Positions 36,428-46,754 of a stretch of 64,000 nt of DNA are shown piece by piece. Under the pieces are notes generated by a model. It was not told where the DNA came from. It made no database searches and worked only from the letters and a program-made list of their open reading frames with translations. A program made the translations under genes and the position numbers. The stretch lies in NCBI GenBank assembly GCA_958450365.1, contig CAUEEP010000743.1, positions 744,001-808,000 on the forward strand, written 5' to 3'. Source of the stretch: Mesorhabditis belari. Lineage: Eukaryota; Nematoda; Chromadorea; Rhabditida; Rhabditidae. Every line of letters starts with the position of its first letter. Position 1 is the stretch's first letter.

Positions 36428-38031
36428 ATGACTTTCAAGATTGGACAAACCATCAACATACATGGGAAAATCAATCCAGATGGAAAGCGGTAAGCATTTT
36501 AAGCAAATAAAACAAGAAAAACGTTTCAGAATTGAATTGAACTTGTTGAAGGGTGATTCTGAACTTGCCAAGGGGCAGTCACAGGTTTGTTTTCAAAGAA
36601 ATCTAAATCGTTTCAATAAGAGATCGTTTCAAGGCTCTCCTGCACGCAAACATTCGAATCGATGAAGCAACGGTGGTGTTGAATTCGTTTTTGGATGGGA
36701 AATGGGGTGATGAAGAGAGAGTGGCGAATCCTTTTAAAGCTGGAGAAGATTTCGATTTGCGTATTAGGTAGTTGAAAATGTTTCTGAGCAAGCAAGCATC
36801 ATGATACCAGATACAGGAGTGAAATTGGGATACTGTTTCTGATTCAGATGTCTCGACGGGTTCTTCGAGGTTCGATTGAACGGAGAGAAAGTTCACGAGT
36901 TCAAGTATCGCTCTCCTTTCAATGAAACCGAATTTCTGCAGGTCGGTAAAAAGAAGAAAGGTAAACGTCACTTCTTTAGGTGAAAGGTGACTGCATTGTC
37001 GACGGTGTTCATTGGGGTGGAAAACTCTATCAGGTTTTTAATTTTGGACTTTTAAATTTCAAATTTCATTCAGGTGCCATGGGAAACGGCTTTCCAAGGC
37101 CAGCAACCGCTAAAGTTAGGTATTTCGAAGAGTGGATTCAATAAAAAAAATGTAAAACATTCAAGGAAGTCGCATTGAGCTTTATGTAATCCCGAAAGGT
37201 GATCGATGGACTGTGGATTTTATCGCGAAAAACAAGGAAACTCTTTTCCATTTCAATCCAAGAATGGCTGAAAAGAAAGTGATTTGGTTCATTAGTGCTT
37301 TAAAGCTTTTCACTTTAGCTCGTTCGAAATGCTCGTAAAGGTGGATTTTGGATGAAAGAAGAGCTGGATTTCGAGGGTGATTTCCCGTTCCAAGTGAGTA
37401 GTGAAGTCGAAGTCGAGATGAAAAACGGTGAATCAAACTTTAGCTCGACGGCGGCGCTACACTGGTCCTTATCAACGAAACGGAAGCTATTCAAGTACCG
37501 TGTTATCTCGTGCACCTTGAACTTCGTCTAAATTGCTCGAAATCTCGAAAACCGCTTATCAGAACCTATCGATGTGGGATCGGAAAATGTAGCTGACGAT
37601 GAGATCTTTTGGGGGATTAGAGTGTTGAGCTTCTGCAAAACACTTGGAAGCCGTAAAATAGTTATCAACTCGGCTCGGCGAGTTGGAATACTATTTGGGA
37701 AAATACGAAAATACGATAATTCAGAAATCGTATTGGAGATTCTATAGTAAAAAAAGCTATTTAACTTTGGATACTTGTTATTATGGGTTTCTAGAGACGA
37801 AAAGCTAACACAATATCGATTAGAGCTATAACCAGACCTATAAGTCTGACACTTTTTCCAGATCGAAGTGGATGGGCGTCGTGTGTGCTCTTTCAAGCAT
37901 CGAGCCACAAATCCCATCTCTGACTACATTGGTTTCCGAATTGATGGACCGGTTAGCTAAATCTTTAAAGCAAAAATGATTTCATTTTTTAGGTAGAAGT
38001 CACCAATATGGACTTTCAATATCCACAGTGA
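36428..38031 (+). CDS. tandem-repeat galectin
   Basis: Beta-galactoside-binding lectin with two carbohydrate-recognition domains. Eleven exons in phase: 36428-36489, 36530-36584, 36634-36767, 36848-36941, 36980-37033, 37074-37119, 37166-37278, 37319-37393, 37444-37494, 37862-37951 and 37993-38031 (TGA). CRD1 has the canonical residues: His/Asn/Arg in LLHANIRIDE, Asn in VVLNSF, and Trp, Glu and Arg in GKWGDEERVANPF. CRD2 has FHFNPRM, VRNARKGGFWMKEE, then DGRRVCSFKHRA and DYIGFRIDGPVEV; the Arg after the second Glu is replaced by Leu. No signal peptide, as usual for galectins, which leave the cell by a non-classical route. Closest to the two-domain LEC proteins of nematodes. Which lec orthologue it is cannot be told from sequence alone. 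Confidence 0.93.
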
Positions 38032-38040
38032 AAACTCATG

Positions 38041-38428
38041 AATCGAATCAGGGGTTGGGACAAATGCTACCTTTTTTTTGCTGGAAAAGGCCTTAGGAAA
38101 GGCTGTAGAGCTTCAAAAATGTTTTCATAGAAGGGAATCGTATGCGTAGATTCAAAATTTTGACAAATCAGACCTCGCTGACACGTCAAATTTGGGCTAA
38201 AAGGTAAAAACTACGCAACTTAACGCTTTTCCGCAGTTTTTGCCTTTTAGCCCAAATTTGACGTGTCAGCGAGGTCTGATTTGTCGAAATTCGGAATCTA
38301 CGCATACGATTCCCTTCTATGAAAACATTTTTGAAGCTTTTTCAAAACGACCAAGGCCTTTTCCAGCAAAAAAAAGGTGCGCAAATGTCCAGGTGCGCAA
38401 AAAAGGTCGCATTTGTCCCAACCCCCAT
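38041..38428. mobile_element. foldback element of the GGTGCGCAAAAAAGGTCGC family
   Basis: Inverted ends GGGGTTGGGACAAATGC and GCATTTGTCCCAACCCCC. Long arms contain GCTGGAAAAGGCCTTAGG and CACGTCAAATTTGGGC around a small loop at about 38210-38235. A close relative occupies 49491-49916 and a fragment lies at 59126-59262. It starts 20 bp past the galectin stop. Confidence 0.85.
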
Positions 38429-39048
38429 CAAATCATTCTCTTCATCTAAATTCATTCAAAATAAAGCTTTATTTTCTGATTTCTAAAGATTTCTAATTTA
38501 TTTTATAATTTAAATAAAGATTTATTCTCTGCAACACTCAAAGAACAAGTAAAAAAAAAAAGATTTTTTTTGTAGGCTATTTTGAAAAAAATCCAAAGCG
38601 TTCTTTGAAGGAAAGATTTCGATCGACTCTAGAATTTAAAAATTCTTTTGAAATATTTATTTCATGCAAAAAGAAAGGCGCATGCTTGACCACCAATTGC
38701 TAGGATGTATTTTCTCAAAGATTTTTTTGCAAATTATTTATTTCAAAAGCAAGAAAATGAATTTAGGAAGGTATTTAAAGAAAAAAGAACAGTAGTTTAG
38801 TAAATCTGAATGTGAAAAAAGAATATAGAATCGGATCAATCATGATTCTCGACAAAACGCAACGATTGGTGACCATTTTTTTTAAAAATAAAAAGCACAT
38901 GCTTGAATTTTAAAGAAAAAAAAGAGGGAAAACCGGGCTTTCGCTTAAGAAAGGGTTTAAATTGGAGCTGATTCTCACTAGAAATATAGAAATACTTTAT
39001 TTAGAAAGAAATCAAGTATTCTTTATTTAGAAAGTAATCAAGTATTCT
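38429..39048. other. gene-free stretch 3' of the galectin gene
   Basis: AATAAAG at about 38460 could be the galectin poly(A) signal. The rest is AT-rich; no gene is supported. Confidence 0.45.
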
Positions 39049-39421
39049 TTATTTAGAAAGAAATCAAGTATTCTTTATTTCTCGCTTAAAGAAAGGGTTT
39101 AAATTGGAGTTTCTAATACTTTATTTAGAAAGAAATAATCCTCTAGAGCTTTTTTCGTAAATCGTGTGACTAAAGTTTGGAATGCCCTTCCCGACAAGTT
39201 GCGTTTGATCTCCACCGTGTCTGATTTTAAAAGGGCTATTTCGTTGCATTTTAAGTGACTTTGTCATCTTTTATCTAGTACATTTTTCATGTCGTTTTCG
39301 CACTTTATTTCTTTCTGAATAAAGTATTTATATTTAGAAAGAAATCAAGTATTCTTTATTTCTCGCTTAAAGAAAGGGTTTGAATTGGAGTTTCTAATAC
39401 TTTATTTAGAAAGAAATAAAG
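39049..39421 (+). mobile_element. LINE 3' fragment flanked by long direct repeats
   Basis: 39139-39332 encodes the end of a non-LTR reverse transcriptase (RVTKVWNALPDKLRLISTVS, then FKRAISLHFK and TGA 39256-39258), followed by a 3' tail with GAATAAAG. It is bounded by direct copies of about 87 bp (39050-39138 and 39333-39421; TTCTTTATTTCTCGCTTAAA, GGAGTTTCTAATACTTTATT). The surrounding DNA also has shorter local copies, so the duplication limits are approximate. Confidence 0.68.
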
Positions 39422-39883
39422 TATTAGAAAGAAATAAAGTATTAGAAACAAATTTGAAATGTAGTAATATAATTTTTAATCAAATTTAATATAGAAATGA
39501 CTAAAATAAATTCATTTCTCAATAATTTAACTGATTTTAAAAGATGAAATCCACTTTGCAGAACGTTTCAAACCTTTGCTAATTTTGTTTTTAGAGAATC
39601 GTTTCTAATTCGAAAGCGAAATAAAAGAAGAAGATATTTTGAAGATGATTGAAGCGAGTACATGAAAAGCCAATGAGAAGAAGAAAGCTGTGCAATTGAA
39701 ATCAAAGTAGAGATGGGATATCGAAAAAGTAATTCGTGTTCTTGTTTTGACAAAACCAAATAATATTCGATAATTTCTGCGTGGAAATTCAGAAATTCAG
39801 AACCTACTTTTGTCGATATTCAAACTCAAAAAAAAGAGCAAGATTTTAGAAGACTTTCCATGCATTATTGCATTATCTGCTCC
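39422..39883. other. gap 3' of the septin gene
   Basis: 462 bp, AT-rich; no further exon recognised. Confidence 0.4.
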
Positions 39884-42800
39884 TTACTTTTTCCCTTTCT
39901 TCAATTTCAACTCGATTCGCTCTTTCTCTTCTTGCACATTTCGCATCTCAGCGTCGAGAAGCTGAAATTGTTCTTTTACAAAAATTGATTCGTTTAATTG
40001 TTCTTTGATTTATCTAATTTACTAGTAAATATGATGTATTTCTGGAGATTCTATTCTATCAAGATAAGATAAGATAAGCCTACTTACTTGTCACTTATTA
40101 CTATCTATTAGTTCTTACTTCATTTTGCTGAATATATCTTGTCTCGACGTCTTGGCTGGCTCGCATAAGCTGAAAACTGTCTTGTTCAATGAATAAAGTT
40201 CATATTTCTCAACCGTTTGCTCTTCACTTTGCATCTGTGCCTCATATTGTGCCAATCGTTTATCATATTCCTCCTCGAGTTCTTTTTCTTTCGCTCTCAT
40301 TTCCAAGGTGTACTTTTGCATTTTCTGCAATGTTTTTTGTTCATTTATTGAACTTTATTTATCTAATTGATTTATTGAATTTCATTTATTTAATTTCTTA
40401 TTTATGAAAGCAAAAACCTGAGCACAATTTTCGATGAATCGAATCGCATCACCGTCTCCGTCATTCATCGAAGAGCGGAGTCTTTCACGTCGATAATTTT
40501 CATAGAGCACCTATAAATTTTAGTAATTCTATATGAAATCTTCAAATAAACAATCCCAATTGAATGCCGTTGAAGCATTGAATGCCGTTGAAGCATTGAA
40601 TGCATTGAATGCCGTTGAAGCATTGAATGCCGTTGAAGCATTGAATGCCGTTGAAGCATTGAATGCCGTTGAAGCATTGTATGCCATTGAAGCATTGAAT
40701 GCCTCACTTACCGAATGTGTTCGTTCACGAAGCGAGTCAACATTTGTGCGAAGGAGTGCATCGCGAAGTTTCACAAAGTCGCAGTGATCTTCGTTTTCGA
40801 CTAAAATTGAGAAATTTTAAGTAAATTTTACGTGTTTCTATAAACACGATTACTCTAGTTTTCTACATTCAATTCTTTTTTTGTAAAGTATTTTATAAAT
40901 TCGTAAATCACGCTCACCTTCAACGATTCCCCATGGATACCGTCGCGCGCGTACAAACTGAAAAAAAAGCAAAAAATTACTAACAAATTCAAGCTTTTTC
41001 TTTACCTTGCCATCATCTTTTTTCACGAAATCCGTACTGCCAATGACAGCGAAAGGAGTAAATTTATTCATTTGCGAATTGATTTCGGCCACCGTTTCGT
41101 CGTCAGTCGGGAATTGATAGATTTCAATGTGATTTTGCGCTAATTCCGAGAGAATCTAAATCCATTTTTAATTTAAACTCTGCGTAAACTCTTTAGTTCA
41201 CTTTGCTTTTGAAACGAATGAGATCATCCTTGCTGATGGTGTCACTTTTGGCGATGATCGGGATCACATTCACTCGTTTACTCAACTCGCGCAGAGTCAC
41301 CAAGTCAAGCGCTTTGAGGCTGAAAGAAGAAAATTTGATTGAAGACGGAGAGTGAGAATGGAAAGTGAAATAAAATAAAATGGCAAAGAATCAAGCATCC
41401 GAAATCGGAATCAAGCTTTTTGCTTTAGTAGAAAAGAGTTCTAGTCTAGAAAGAAGATACTTGTTATTCAAGGGGCAATCTGGGATAGATTGGTTGCGGA
41501 AAAACAAGGATTGAAAGGGGATGGTGATTCAGGGTTGTGAAAAAGGGGAAACGAAGGGGCACATGACCTCGAGAGAGCCCCAAGCAGAAGGAGACCGTCC
41601 ATCCCCCTCCACCCCTCCACCCAGCCACTCCCACCCCATTCATTCATCCACAAATGCTAGCCTATGCCTTCCCCATCCTCCAACGATGAGTGTTCCCCTT
41701 GTTGGTCCCCACACAATAGCAAAAACAAAAAAAAACCCCGGTGCCAATCCATTCGCGTCATTTCCCCCCCATTCATTTGCATGTTTATGCACATATGTGA
41801 AGAAATCGCTCGCCCACAAAAGAATCCCCAAAAATTCATTCAAAATTTTTGATTTCTTTGACACGCAATTCTTAAATGCCCTCAAGAAAAGGGAAAGAGT
41901 AATAAATTGTCATGAAGATCGAAATTGCACCTTTGAAAAATAAGAGTAAGCAAAGGAAAAATTGAGAAAGAGAAAGAGCTTTTTTGAATTCAGAACACAA
42001 ATGAATTGTGGAAAAATTTTCGTTTCAAGAAAAGCCTTCATACCCGAGTCCTGTTGGTGAGATAAAATAGAGACACGCATGGATACGAGTGTCCTCATAG
42101 AAGGACAACATACGGCGAATCTAGAAAGTTTATGGATTTAAGAAGAAAAAAAACAAATGATATGAAACTTATGCGCTAAAAACTGTTACTCACTTTTAGC
42201 TCTTCTTTGAAATATTTCTCAAATTGATCGTTGAGATGTTTCGCAATCAAACTCGCACTAAAACAATCTATAGTTAACCTACCGTAAATACACTACTGGA
42301 CAATGAAATATCATATTTGAAAAAAGATCATCACTTTCGCGCGTCTGTAATTCCCTTGTCTTTACCGTATTTCTAAATATTAATATTACCATTGTGTAGC
42401 CCTTGAAAAGAGCTTTCAGAAAATGTATAACACTAATAGTTTAAACTCAAAGACGAGGGAGTTACAGACGCGCGAAAGTGACGATCTTTTTTCAAATATG
42501 ATATTTCATTGTCCAGTACTATACTGTAATACTATCCCACCCCCCTCGTACAGTCGCGTAGTCGCAAAAGTAGTTTTTAGTATTTCATTTTTTTCAAAGC
42601 GCACGTACTTTCAAAAAATGCGTCTTTGGTATCAAAAAAATAGCTGAAATTCAGGGCTATTTTTTGATACCTAAGCGCGCATTGTAGCATAAACCAGTGT
42701 CGAGAAAAACTCGTTCAAAGCTAGACTACGCAACGCTCCGCACCGTCATTATGGGGGTGGGGTACTATTACAGTATTTACGGTAGGAAAGTTTTTTTGGA

Positions 42801-43683
42801 TCTTGTATTATTAATAAAACTATTAAATGATCAATTCCTTTTTTTTGGTTTTAATCTTTTCTTTTTAATCTTATTGCAAAAGAAACCTCTTATCCTTGTC
42901 CAATTGATCCCCAAATCCGGCCGTCTCGACAATTGTCATCCGAAGACGAATCCCACCCTCCATCACTTCTAAATTTATATAAACTTTAAATATATGAATC
43001 TTATAATCCATAATAACTATGATCTTTCAATTTCTAACCGTATTTCTTGCTTCTCAATTCAACCGTCGTTAGCTCATTATCACAGGAATCGAATTCAAGT
43101 TTCATATTGAAAAGTGACTCGATAAGTGTTGTTTTTCCAAGTCCCGTCTCACCAACACACATCAAATTGAAATGGAAACTAAATAATAAGGAATATAACT
43201 TATTTTAAACAAATTTAAAATCTCACCCTTGCTCAATAGCTTTCTTGACCATTTGATGAGGTAATGTGTCAAATCCAACATTTCCATTCAACTCCAATGT
43301 TCGAGGAGATGCGTTTGACGAGGGTGAAAGCGGCGAAAGGGGCACTCTTTCCGAACGAACCATTGGAATTGCTGGTGGTTCCTAAAGATAAGCGTTTTGT
43401 TTTAATGTCTACAATGTTTTTAAAAGTATGACAGCAAAATGAAGTAGTGCAATAAAGGTTTGTGGTGAGTTTGCAAAAAAAAACAAAAAAAACTCTTGCC
43501 ATTAGTAAAACTTTTGATGGAATGACTCCGAAATTCATCATAATTGGCTGATTGCCTTCATTCTCTACACTGTCATACGACAATTCAACTGGTCCAATAG
43601 GATTTTGATCTTCCTGGATTTTATATAAAAAAATTAGATCATTATAAACTTACCACTAAAGGTTTTCGAAGTAAATCAGTCAT
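39884..43683 (-). CDS. unc-61: septin, SEPT6 group (UNC-61 type)
   Basis: GTP-binding cytoskeletal protein that forms septin filaments for cytokinesis. ATG 43683, stop TAA 39884, about 15 exons in phase. After a Ser/Pro-rich start comes the SEPT6-group lead [20 protein letters not shown], then the P-loop [17 protein letters not shown] (about 43125-43160), [15 protein letters not shown] (switch II, about 42885-42940), RTNxxx-type helices, [19 protein letters not shown] (G4, about 41225-41275), [20 protein letters not shown], and a C-terminal coiled coil ([20 protein letters not shown] onward). The G3 Asp is Glu and the usual AKAD is AKSD. That suggests altered GTP hydrolysis, as SEPT6-group members are known to be slow or inactive GTPases. 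A minisatellite lies in one intron and two MITEs in another. SEPT7/UNC-59 is less likely. Confidence 0.88.
40560..40706. repeat. 18-bp minisatellite in a septin intron
   Basis: About seven copies of TTGAATGCCGTTGAAGCA with one 9-bp partial and two variant units. The array is open on both strands (LNAVEA repeats on +), but the splice sites on either side place it in an intron. Confidence 0.88.
42283..42520. mobile_element. foldback element, TACTGGACAATGA family (septin intron)
   Basis: Ends ACTACTGGACAATGAAATAT and ATATTTCATTGTCCAGTACT, with core TTTCTAAATATTAATATTACC and TAATAGTTTAAACTCAAAGA. Near copy of the inner element at 34272-34505. Confidence 0.82.
42521..42783. mobile_element. MITE of the TACCGTAAATACTGTAATAGTA family (septin intron)
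   Basis: Abuts the preceding foldback. Ends ATACTGTAATACTATCCCAC and GTACTATTACAGTATTTACGGT. Internal match to 28541-28808 and 61974-62242. Confidence 0.82.
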
Positions 43684-43936
43684 TTTTTTTTTGAAGTTGT
43701 TGATTGATCTGGAAAGATTTTGAATAGAATTTGAATAAAATCAAATTAAAAAATCAATGGAAAAAAGGAAAAGAACGGAAAGAACAAAAAAGTAAAAATC
43801 AATGCCAAAAGAACGAAAAAAAGAGATGGTTCCTTTTGTCTCCAGTCAAAACAAAAAAAAACATTTTTCATCTTAGATAGAAACGTTTTTTAATTAAGTT
43901 TGATTGTCACAGTTAGTTCAAAAATTTGTTGACTAT
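43684..43936 (-). promoter_or_regulatory. upstream region of the septin gene
   Basis: A-rich stretch directly 5' of the septin ATG. A TTCAAAAAAAAAATG context surrounds the start; no clear promoter motif. Confidence 0.3.
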
Positions 43937-43985
43937 ATATATATATATATATGCTTTATTCAGGGACGAATAAAAGCGAATCAGA
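43937..43985 (-). mobile_element. LINE 3' tail with (TA)n
   Basis: On the minus strand the sequence reads TTCGTCCCTGAATAAAGCAT followed by (AT)n, the same tail (GAATAAAGCATATAT) that ends the LINE copy at 46012-46323. Confidence 0.6.
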
Positions 43986-44029
43986 TAATCATAACCGCAT
44001 ATAACAATATATAGATAATAAAATAGCAG

Positions 44030-44390
44030 TAACAGGATTAATACTGAAGTTGTCTACAAGAAGCTACGTAGCTGGTTACTGCTGGTTAGCTGGTTATTTT
44101 AATACTGAAGTTGTCTACTAGAAGCTATGTAGCTGGTTACTGCTGGTTAGCTGGTTATGTTAATCCTGAAGTTGTCTACTAGAATTATGTAGCTGGTTAC
44201 TACTGATTAGCTGGTTATGTTGATCCTGAAGTTGTCTACAAGAAGCTATGTAGCTGGTTACTGCTGGTTAGCTGGCTATGTTGATCTTGAAGTTGTCTAC
44301 AAGAAGCTACGTGGCTGGTTACTGCTGGTTAGCTGGTTATGTTAATCCTGAAGTTGGCTTAAAGAAGCTATGTAGCTATGTTTTGGTTAC
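44030..44390. repeat. 60-bp tandem repeat, about 5.5 copies
   Basis: Units read TACTGAAGTTGTCTACAAGA, AGCTACGTAGCTGGTTACTG, CTGGTTAGCTGGTTATGTTA with small differences; the last unit is degraded. Confidence 0.9.
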
Positions 44391-44844
44391 AAGAAGTTGA
44401 GAAGACTTTGTTTTTTCATTGATATTTCGAACTAAATGCTAAAGTAATATTAATAAGTTGAGAATTTATGGAAATGAATTGAAAGCTATTCTCTAAAGAA
44501 GAAGAAGTTCCTGAGCAGTCTCTCTTCAAAAAATTGTCTTTTCAAATTTGGCGCCTTTCTCACGGTTGTCCTTTAGTGATTCAAATACCGTTTTTTTTAA
44601 AAAATCCAAATACCATAAAATCGTTTCAATTTTTATTCTGAGCATTTATATGGATAAAATATATTAATTTTGAGTCTTTAGCCATTGATGAAAATATCGA
44701 GTTTCTCGGCAACTTTTCTCAACAAATGATGCACTCATTTTTCTCTCATAATTGAGTCGTTTTGACCAGTCATTTGAAGAGAATACATCTGAAAGATGAT
44801 GATAAAGATGATAAAGTTGATAAAGCTAAACATTTAAACGAATT
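44391..44844. other. gap 3' of the cysteine-rich gene
   Basis: 454 bp, AT-rich, no gene supported. GATGATAAAGATGATAAAGTTGATAAAG-like short repeat near 44795-44825. Confidence 0.4.
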
Positions 44845-45781
44845 TTAAAACCAACAATGAGCTTTTGGTAAAAGTGTATATCCAAAAGTGTGACAATCAG
44901 GAGAACATCGTTGTTCCAGAGAATATTCTCCCTTTTTCTTCTTCTCATCTCCCATTTCATCACATTCGACTCTCGTGCAACAGTCTTCTCCAATTTGACA
45001 TTTTAGTTCACAATTTTGTCGAATATCTTGCTAAAACAACGATTTTTAACCATCATTTCTCACTAATACCTTTGATTTCATTTTTATTATATTTTTCGTT
45101 GATGAGAGGACAACTTTTGCGTGATTTCTATTTTGAGAAACCTAAATTGAGAGAAGCTTTTATAGTTTTCTTTTCTTTGAGAAAGCTTTTATAGTTTTCT
45201 TTCCCTTTTCAACAAACCATAACGTTTGGATGAGAAACGATTGTTTTTGCTGCGAGTTGACACTGAGAATTCACTTGTTTTTCCATCGTATCCCAATGCA
45301 CTTTTTCGAGTCGAGCTAGATTTTTTATTGAAAGAGATTTTAGAGATTTTCGAGATTTTCGAGATTTTCGAGATTTTCGACAAACCAGCAAATCGAGTGG
45401 TTCCATTGAAAGCAACTTCTGAGCACTCGGTATTGGTTGAACAAGTCGATGTGACGAGGAAATAACTTTCATCTAAAGATTTGTCAATTTATTCATTCAA
45501 ACATTAAGCACGATTCTTTTCTTATGAATCCAACCGTAAGCACAAACAACCGTTGAACAGCATACAAATCGTAAATCTGGATATATTGCTGATAAACTCT
45601 TGGAGCATTGCTAAAAGGGGTACACTTAATTCAACTTAAAAGATTCTAATCTTATTATTCATTAATTTCTACCTCACTTGTCGCACAATTATGATATGGA
45701 TCATTTGGTAAATAATTTGATTTAACAAATCCCAATAATAATAATAATATCGATAAGAATATTAAAAACATATTGCTTATA
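44845..45781 (-). CDS. secreted cysteine-rich protein, unrecognised
   Basis: Five exons in phase: 45781-45673, 45624-45503, 45465-45386, 45315-45218 and 45030-44845 (TAA). The ATG opens a signal peptide (MFLIFLSILLLLLGFVKS). The mature part, about 180 residues, carries TSTCSTNTEC, NGTT (a glycosylation site), NSQCQLAAKT, then a dense cluster NCELKCQIGEDCCTRVEC and RCSPDCHTFGYTLLPKAHC. The cysteines suggest disulphide-bonded extracellular modules. I do not recognise the domain. Another frame of exons 2-4 also stays open for a while but fails in exon 5, which is why this chain is preferred. An intron contains a 9-bp tandem repeat. Confidence 0.6.
45332..45382. repeat. 9-bp tandem repeat (GAGATTTTC)n
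   Basis: Five to six copies of GAGATTTTC in an intron of the cysteine-rich gene. Confidence 0.85.
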
Positions 45782-45838
45782 TTTGAATCTAATAACTGAA
45801 CATTTTCACAATCGAAACCAATCCTTTATAAGTAGTAG

Positions 45839-46494
45839 AAAGGGAACAAATAAACGGATTCTTGTTTTTTGAGAGCGAATTTAGAACTCTCTTTCTCTCT
45901 CTCTTTGTTGAATGGTTCCATTTTTGGAAAGTTTCTGTTTGAGGTGAATGTTTACAATGTTTTGGCACTAAAATGGCTGCCATTTTGAGAGCTCTTGAAT
46001 TGCTCTTTGACTAGAATTCGGCTCTCTACGAGGCGCCTCCAGAAGGGGGCCTTTTCTCATACGCCAACCTTCCGTTTCCTCTAAAAGCCCCCACAGTTTC
46101 TTTTTTAATCGAGTTATTAAATTCTGGAACCTTTTACCCCCTGATGTTCGTGATATTTCCACCTTGGCTAGATTTAAAGCCGCAATTTCGGCAATTGATT
46201 TGACTGCTCTGTGACTTCTTTCTTGAGGTATCTATTTATCTTTTGGGTGTGTTTTGAGTGGTGTCCCGGGTAATTATTGTGATTTTCTTTTGTCGCTATT
46301 CAACTGAATAAAGCATATATATTAAAGGGAACAAATAAACGGATTCTTGTTTTTTGAGAGCGAATTTAGAACTCTCTCTCTCTCTCTTTGTTGAATGGTT
46401 CCATTTTTGGGAAGTTTCTGTTTGAGGTGAATGTTTACAATGTTTTGGCACTAAAATGGCTGCCATTTTGAGAGCTCTTGAATTTCTCTTTGAC
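45839..46494 (+). mobile_element. 5'-truncated LINE insertion flanked by a 172-bp direct repeat
   Basis: 46012-46323 encodes a reverse-transcriptase C-terminus (RVIKFWNLLPPDVRDISTLA, RFKAAISAIDLTAL, stop) and a 3' tail with GAATAAAGCATATATATTA. On both sides lies the same sequence of about 172 bp (45839-46011 and 46324-46494; AAAGGGAACAAATAAACGGA ... AGAGCTCTTGAAT.TCTCTTTGAC), differing at only a few positions. The insert fits exactly between the copies, as expected for a target-site duplication. Confidence 0.85.
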
Positions 46495-46754
46495 CAGATT
46501 TCTTCAGTTTTCTTTTTTTTTCTTTATTAGATGGTTTTTTTTGATCGAATAGATAATAGCAAACAATATTTTCGGAGAACCATACAGAGGTAGAAGATTT
46601 GGGCAAGAGCAGAGATGAATTCAAAGTGTGATAAGATAAAAAACAACAAAAATAACTATATATCGATGAAATCTTTTCTTAAATTATCGATTTTTCGCTG
46701 ATGAGAGCTTCATTTGATGGCGGCTCTAAAAGTTGAGATTTAAGAATTGTTGAG
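46495..46754. other. 3' flank of the HTH gene
   Basis: 260 bp, AT-rich; nothing else recognised. Confidence 0.35.

Noticed and set aside
38240..38449. Open frame with MPFSPNLTCQRG start repeated at 49448-49687 and 49720-50058
   Set aside because: It occurs on both arms of the foldback family and has no protein match known to me; a by-product of the repeat.
40560..40706. CRISPR-like array
   Set aside because: Contiguous 18-bp tandem units without spacers in a eukaryotic intron.
44030..44390. CRISPR-like or centromeric repeat
   Set aside because: Simple tandem array of only five to six units with no spacers; an ordinary minisatellite.
45209..45472. Arg/Lys/Ser-repeat protein on the minus strand
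   Set aside because: The repeat is the translated GAGATTTTC microsatellite inside an intron of the cysteine-rich gene; another frame gives consistent exon phases.
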